Part shown: piece by piece, positions 60,682 to 64,000 of the stretch
Layout: each line of letters starts with the position of its first letter
Numbering within the stretch: the first letter of the stretch is position 1
Origin: CAYQVO01 sp964421085
Lineage (GTDB): Bacteria > Bdellovibrionota_C > UBA2361 > CAYQVO01
Direction: 5' to 3'
DNA length: 64,000 bases
Assembly: GCA_964421085.1 (NCBI GenBank)
Contig: CAYQVO010000009.1
Coordinates: 33,642-97,641, forward strand
Position numbers and translations under genes: made by a program
The notes under the pieces: generated by a model
What the model was told of the DNA's origin: nothing
Seen by the model: the letters and a program-made list of their open reading frames with translations, nothing else
Databases searched by the model: none

Positions 60682-61335
60682 TTACGCAGGCGGAGGCGGA
60701 GTTGCTCCTCCGAAATTCAACGCAAAGATAACTGGAGCAGCAAGCAGACCCAGAACAAGCGAAAGGACCAGATACACCACCACCAGCACAATGATGAAAA
60801 AAATCCGCTTTGATTCAGGAACTCCGAGCATCGGCGTGATTCCCTGCCACAGTACATAGAGCGAATAGAGCAGGCACAGGAATGTGAGCAGTCCGGCAAT
60901 AAAGGGCATGGGAATGAGATAGAATACTCCTCCAAGCCATGCCGGAGCAGAGGCGTAGGCGATAAGCTTTAGGTTCGCAGTCTGATCCGCCGTGCCGTCG
61001 AACCTCGGCGTGATGTACCTGAGGACGAAAGACGTTATCCACAGCACCGCAAGGGCAAGCACGTACATCATGATCGCCATCCCGAGAACGAACCTCCCCG
61101 AATACAGTCCCTGAATAAGCTGGCCAAGCGGGGGAATGGCCGCCAGAATCAGGATGTATTTCCTGAAAAGGTCCTGAATTGTGTCCGGCTCGCTCTTGAT
61201 TTCAGTCCAGATATTTGCCGGGTCTTTGACCACATTGAGCGCTCTTGTCAGCGCACACTTGACTTTGTCCGTGAATGCGGCGCATGAGCAATTTGCGGAT
61301 CCGGCTCCTTGAGGCTGGTTCATATTCTCTTCCAT
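60682..61335 (-). CDS. YIP1 family membrane protein
   Basis: The 217-residue protein has a hydrophilic N-terminus with clustered Cys (SANCSCAAF), then ALNVVKDPANIWTEIKSEPD, the usual YIP1 entry, and about five transmembrane helices (KYILILAAIPPLGQLIQG, ALAVLWITSFVLRY, APAWLGGVFYLIPMPFIAGL, FFIIVLVVVYLVLSLVLGLL). YIP1-family proteins in bacteria are uncharacterised. The C-terminus ends in PPPPA. Start may be Met1 (61335) or Met5; both have purine-rich upstream sequence. A strong terminator follows. Confidence 0.85.
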   Translation of the reverse strand: MEENMNQPQGAGSANCSCAAFTDKVKCALTRALNVVKDPANIWTEIKSEPDTIQDLFRKYILILAAIPPLGQLIQGLYSGRFVLGMAIMMYVLALAVLWITSFVLRYITPRFDGTADQTANLKLIAYASAPAWLGGVFYLIPMPFIAGLLTFLCLLYSLYVLWQGITPMLGVPESKRIFFIIVLVVVYLVLSLVLGLLAAPVIFALNFGGATPPPPA

Positions 61336-61492
61336 CTTTAAATCCCTTACGAAAATTCGCTGAATTATGGGATAGCAAGTTTAATGAAGGTTTATCAAGA
61401 TAAGAAACTTCCATGTAAACTTTTTTCTCAACATTGTTTTAAGGAGACAAAAGGTCTTCTGTTTTGGACTTTTAGCGCGCAAAATAGGCAGC

Positions 61493-63184
61493 ATGGAGTT
61501 CAAAACAGCAATTGCCCAGGTCCCGTCAGTTCCGGGACGGCTCTCTGAAAACGCAGACCTCATTATTTCACGGATCAGGGAAGCCAGGGCCCGGAATGCG
61601 GATCTGGTGGTGTTTCCGGAGCTCGCGCTTCCGGGGTACCTTGTGATGGACCTCTGCTTTTCGCAGGATTTTCTGAACGAACAGCAGAAACACATCGATC
61701 GCATCGCCGGGTGGACAAAAGGGACTGCCGCTGTTGTCGGGTTCATCCGGCAGGAGGAGAGGCCGAGACCCGGAGGCCGGCCGTCGTTGTATAACTCTGC
61801 ACTGATGATGATCGACGGCGAAATTGCGGGCCATCAGGATAAGATTCTTCTTCCCGACTGCGACATTTTTGATGAGCGGCGTTATTTCCTTGCCGGTGAC
61901 ACGCACCGGGTATTCAACGTAAAAGGAAAGCGGACGGGAATTGGTATCTGCGAAGATCTCTGGTCTGCAGGATACGGGAAAGATCCAGTCGGCGAGTTGA
62001 AGGAGATGGGGTGTGAAATCCTGGCCGCCATCTCAGCTTCTCATTTCGAGATTGGGAAATACGACCAGCGGATGCGGGTAATCGACAGCGCAGTATCGAG
62101 ACTGCGCACTCCTCTGGTATATGCAAATCTTGCCGGCTCATTCGACGGATTCGACGGCGAAGTGGTTTTCGACGGCCGCAGTCTCGCAATGAACGGTGAT
62201 GGGTCGCTTCTTGCGATGGGCAGAGAATTCGAGGAGGACTTTCTTTTCGTTGATCCTTTCAAGGGAGCTGAAATTCCGAGGCCCTCATGGCCGGAAGTTG
62301 AGGAGATATACGCGGCTTTGATAACAGGCATCCGTTTCTACTGCAGCCGTCACGGATTTTCACGGGCTATAGTGGGAATCAGCGGCGGAATTGATTCCGC
62401 GGTTGTCGCCGTTCTTGCATGCGAGGCTCTCGGAAAGCAGAACGTGACAGGTGTCAGCATGCCTTCGCGGTATTCTTCCGACGGAGCGCGAAATGACGCT
62501 CTGAAACTTGCGCAGAATCTCGGCTTCAATTTCGTCAATGTTCCGGTCGAGAAACCATTTTCCGCTGTTGTCGACCTTCTTCGGGAAGACCCCAACTTTG
62601 CGGCGCTCCCTGAGGATGTGACAGAAGAGAATATCCAGCCGAGGCTTCGCATGACCATACTTTATGCGCTTGCCAACAAGTTCGGAGGCATCGTTCTCAA
62701 CACCGGCAACAAGACCGAACTTGCGCTTGGATACTGCACGATTTACGGAGACCTTGCGGGAGGTCTCGCGGTCATTGCCGATCTCAACAAGCAGAGAGTA
62801 TATGAGCTTGCCGCGTACATAAACGATCGTGCCGGGACTGAGCTTATACCCGCGTCAATCATAACGCGACAGCCCTCCGCCGAACTTGCCGCAGGACAGC
62901 TCGACGAACAGGGAATGGGCGCTCCCCCGCAGGTGCTCGCTCCGCTGATTGATGCCCTTGTGGAGGGGATGAGCGTCAGGGAAGCGCAGAGAGTTTTCAA
63001 GGGGGAGTTCGATCCGGCTTTGATAGAAAAGAGCTGGAGAACGATGCACGCAAACGAGTGGAAGCGGCGGCAGGCTGCGCCATGTATAAGAATATCGCCG
63101 ACCGCATCCGGGCACGGGCGGAGAGTGCCTCTGGCGCACGGGTTTTTTGAACGGGCTGGAAATTGCCGCACATTCGATTTATAA
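61493..63184 (+). CDS. nadE: Glutamine-dependent NAD synthetase
   Basis: NadE amidates nicotinate adenine dinucleotide to NAD. The N-terminal nitrilase-type glutaminase has the Glu in VVFPELALPG, Lys in HQDKILLPDCDIFDERRYF, and Cys in GIGICEDLWSAGYG. The C-terminal synthetase has the P-loop GISGGIDSAVVAVLACEALG, NTGNKTELALGYCTIYGDLA and ITRQPSAELAAGQLDE. The length (563) is typical. With nadK at 10.6 kb, two steps of NAD(P) synthesis lie in this window. The C-terminal KRRQAAPCIRISPTASGHGR is close to the usual family end. Confidence 0.96.
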   Translation: MEFKTAIAQVPSVPGRLSENADLIISRIREARARNADLVVFPELALPGYLVMDLCFSQDFLNEQQKHIDRIAGWTKGTAAVVGFIRQEERPRPGGRPSLYNSALMMIDGEIAGHQDKILLPDCDIFDERRYFLAGDTHRVFNVKGKRTGIGICEDLWSAGYGKDPVGELKEMGCEILAAISASHFEIGKYDQRMRVIDSAVSRLRTPLVYANLAGSFDGFDGEVVFDGRSLAMNGDGSLLAMGREFEEDFLFVDPFKGAEIPRPSWPEVEEIYAALITGIRFYCSRHGFSRAIVGISGGIDSAVVAVLACEALGKQNVTGVSMPSRYSSDGARNDALKLAQNLGFNFVNVPVEKPFSAVVDLLREDPNFAALPEDVTEENIQPRLRMTILYALANKFGGIVLNTGNKTELALGYCTIYGDLAGGLAVIADLNKQRVYELAAYINDRAGTELIPASIITRQPSAELAAGQLDEQGMGAPPQVLAPLIDALVEGMSVREAQRVFKGEFDPALIEKSWRTMHANEWKRRQAAPCIRISPTASGHGRRVPLAHGFFERAGNCRTFDL

Positions 63185-63201
63185 ACATCTTCAGCTCCAC
63201 C

Positions 63202-63372
63202 GCCCGGGTGATGGTCCGCCTTCGCCTCAGGGCTTCGGCGGGATTTGCCGCCGATGTACGAACTCACCGCCCGGGTGATGGAATGGAGGAGATACAGGAC
63301 TTGAAAGAAAGTGACTGAACGATTTGCCCGGATGGCGGAATTGGTAGACGCAAGGGACTTAAAAGAAAGTGA
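63202..63372 (+). repeat. Tandem remnants of a tRNA-Leu 5' half
   Basis: Copies of the tRNA-Leu 5' half start at 63202 (13 bp only), 63269 and 63326, ahead of the intact gene at 63391, at spacings of 67, 57 and 65 bp. The 63326 copy reads GCCCGGATGGCGGAATTGGT with AGACGCAAGGGACTT, nearly a normal tRNA-Leu up to the anticodon loop. Both longer copies stop matching right after GACTT, the point where the intron interrupts the intact gene, and both continue with a similar (A/G)AAAGAAAGTGA tail. None has a 3' half, so none can fold as a tRNA. Confidence 0.75.
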
Positions 63373-63390
63373 GGAAACGAAAATTGATAT

Positions 63391-63706
63391 GCCTGGGTGG
63401 TGGAATTGGTAGACACACAGGACTTGTTTGAAATGAGCCGCAGAACAGCGATGTTCTGACGGGATGCTGGCTAATTCGGCGAACCCCCTGTTGATGAGAC
63501 GAGGCAACGCCGAGCTAAATCCGACATAGAAGCTCAAATGGTTTGAGCGGCTTAGTCGGTAAAAGTGTAGAGGCCATATACCAGCCTTCTCTCTGAGAAG
63601 AAGACATGGTCCAGACCACAAACTCTTCGGAGGCGATGAAAATCGCGGTGGTAAGAAAATCCTGTGACCTGAAAGGGTCGTGCGGGTTCAAATCCCGCCC
63701 TAGGCA
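63391..63706 (+). tRNA. tRNA-Leu (anticodon UAA) split by a group I intron
   Basis: Exon 1 is 63391-63425 and exon 2 is 63656-63706. Joined, they give an 86-nt tRNA-Leu. The acceptor stem GCCTGGG pairs with CCTAGGC (one G-T), the anticodon stem CAGGA with TCCTG, the loop reads CTTAAAA with anticodon TAA, a long variable arm is present, and the T-arm is GCGGG-TTCAAAT-CCCGC. CCA is not encoded. The intron lies between U34 and A35, the same site used by cyanobacterial and plastid tRNA-Leu(UAA) introns. Confidence 0.93.
63426..63655 (+). ncRNA. Group I intron in tRNA-Leu(UAA)
   Basis: The 230-nt intron shows the conserved group I core. P2 is CAGAACA/TGTTCTG (63441-63447 with 63452-63458); P3 is GCTGG/CCAGC (63466-63470 with 63581-63585); P4 is CGGCG/CGCCG (63477-63481 with 63508-63512); P7 is GGCCA/TGGTC (63572-63576 with 63607-63611); P8 is CTTCTC/GAGAAG (63586-63591 with 63595-63600). 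The exon ends in U at the splice site and can form a U-G pair with the TGAGCC region in P1; the last base is G. No homing endonuclease frame fits inside. It is probably a self-splicing ribozyme. Confidence 0.92.
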
Positions 63707-63839
63707 CTCGGATTTGTTTCGTTTCCTTGCTTTCTTTTGAGCCTTTTGTGCTCTGAACTGTCGATTTGGCGAAATTGGGTGAGAATGACTTTCTTGCCCA
63801 GTTTCTACTCTATCACCCTGTCAATCTCATTTTCTCACT

Positions 63840-63890
63840 CATTCTCATTAAGGTTCACACACTTAATGCCGATAGGCCTTAGTGAGAATG
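63840..63890. repeat. Stem-loop downstream of tRNA-Leu
   Basis: CATTCTCATTAAGG (63840-63853) and CCTTAGTGAGAATG (63877-63890) form a 14-bp stem with one G-T pair around a 23-base loop. GTGAGAATG also occurs once more at about 63779. The interval 63707-63915 has no recognised gene. It may be a terminator or an operator or attachment-type palindrome. Confidence 0.5.
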
Positions 63891-63915
63891 GGGTGACAAG
63901 ATGGCTCAGACTAAT

Positions 63916-64000
63916 TTACATCATTTGTGCGAAGGGGTTGTTCTTTATGTAAGCGTCCGCTCTCGCCCAGTCTCTGAACGTATTGACATCACGCGAATGG
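63916..64000 (-). CDS. C-terminal end of an unidentified protein (cut by the window edge)
   Basis: On the minus strand the last 85 bases encode SRDVNTFRDWARADAYIKNN and PFAQMM, then TAA. The composition looks protein-like, but with 28 codons no family can be named. The gene continues beyond the window. Its position next to a tRNA with remnant repeats leaves open that it belongs to an integrated element. Confidence 0.35.
   Translation of the reverse strand, partial: HSRDVNTFRDWARADAYIKNNPFAQMM

Noticed and set aside
63737..63952. 71-codon frame after tRNA-Leu
   Set aside because: Overlaps the stem-loop repeat and has no recognisable family, signal or ribosome site; considered chance.
1..64000. 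CRISPR array or restriction-modification/phage cluster
   Set aside because: No regularly spaced repeats of CRISPR type, no cas genes, and no phage structural genes; the only short tandem repeats are the tRNA-half and 42-bp sets.

Overview
The window looks like chromosomal DNA of a Gram-negative-type, flagellated, uncultured bacterium of moderate GC. It carries a peptidoglycan/division (dcw) cluster, lipoproteins, several secreted proteins and a flagellin. Two runs of exactly 10 N (6079-6088 and 43363-43372) mark scaffold joins, so it is probably a draft or metagenome assembly. I cannot place the phylum from sequence alone. The mixture of mitochondrial-type aconitase, secreted Lcl/DUF1566-type protein and a dcw cluster without murF suggests a deep-branching candidate lineage.

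Layout. 0-9 kb: a methyltransferase-like gene, a CbiA-like amidotransferase homologue, hflX, a tautomerase, a CBS protein, a degenerate receiver protein, pepP divergent from a thioesterase, then rpmE and a TlpA-type lipoprotein. 9-16 kb: secreted proteins, nadK-recN, an M23 peptidase, and a Y1 (REP-associated) transposase gene bracketed by inverted REP-like sequences. A perfect hairpin of the same motif lies 5 kb away. 16-22.7 kb: a Fic + SpoT-like HD fusion, a membrane glutaredoxin, a DNPH1-like nucleotide hydrolase, a winged-helix regulator with two palindromic operators, smr and tyrS. 22.7-29.8 kb: rpmG, a P1B-ATPase-like protein that has lost its catalytic motifs, two small paralogues, a membrane coiled-coil protein, a DUF5610 protein and a PP2C-like pseudophosphatase. 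29.8-37 kb: aconitase, a YyaL/DUF255 protein, folA, tRNA-Arg and glmS.

37-49.3 kb: the dcw cluster, with a promoter carrying three phased MraZ boxes, then mraZ-rsmH-ftsL-ftsI, a block on the opposite strand (decayed radical SAM gene; GT2-methyltransferase fusion), murE, mraY, murD, ftsW and murG. murF is missing, and ftsQ/A/Z, murB and murC do not follow. GlmS supplies glucosamine-6-phosphate upstream of the same wall pathway. 49.3-64 kb: a secreted protein, aspS, a flagellin with a seven-repeat FG-GAP/VCBS propeller in place of its variable domain, a protein with a duplicated domain, a 941-residue modular secreted protein, a CHAP/NlpC-like protein, a glycosyltransferase-TPR protein, a YIP1 protein and nadE. 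The window ends with a tRNA-Leu(UAA) gene split by a group I intron, preceded by tandem remnants of its own 5' half.

The most unusual items are the propeller flagellin, the Fic-HD fusion, the intron-containing tRNA-Leu with its 5'-half remnants, and a recurring pattern of enzyme folds lacking catalytic residues (CbiA-like, receiver, P-type ATPase, PP2C).
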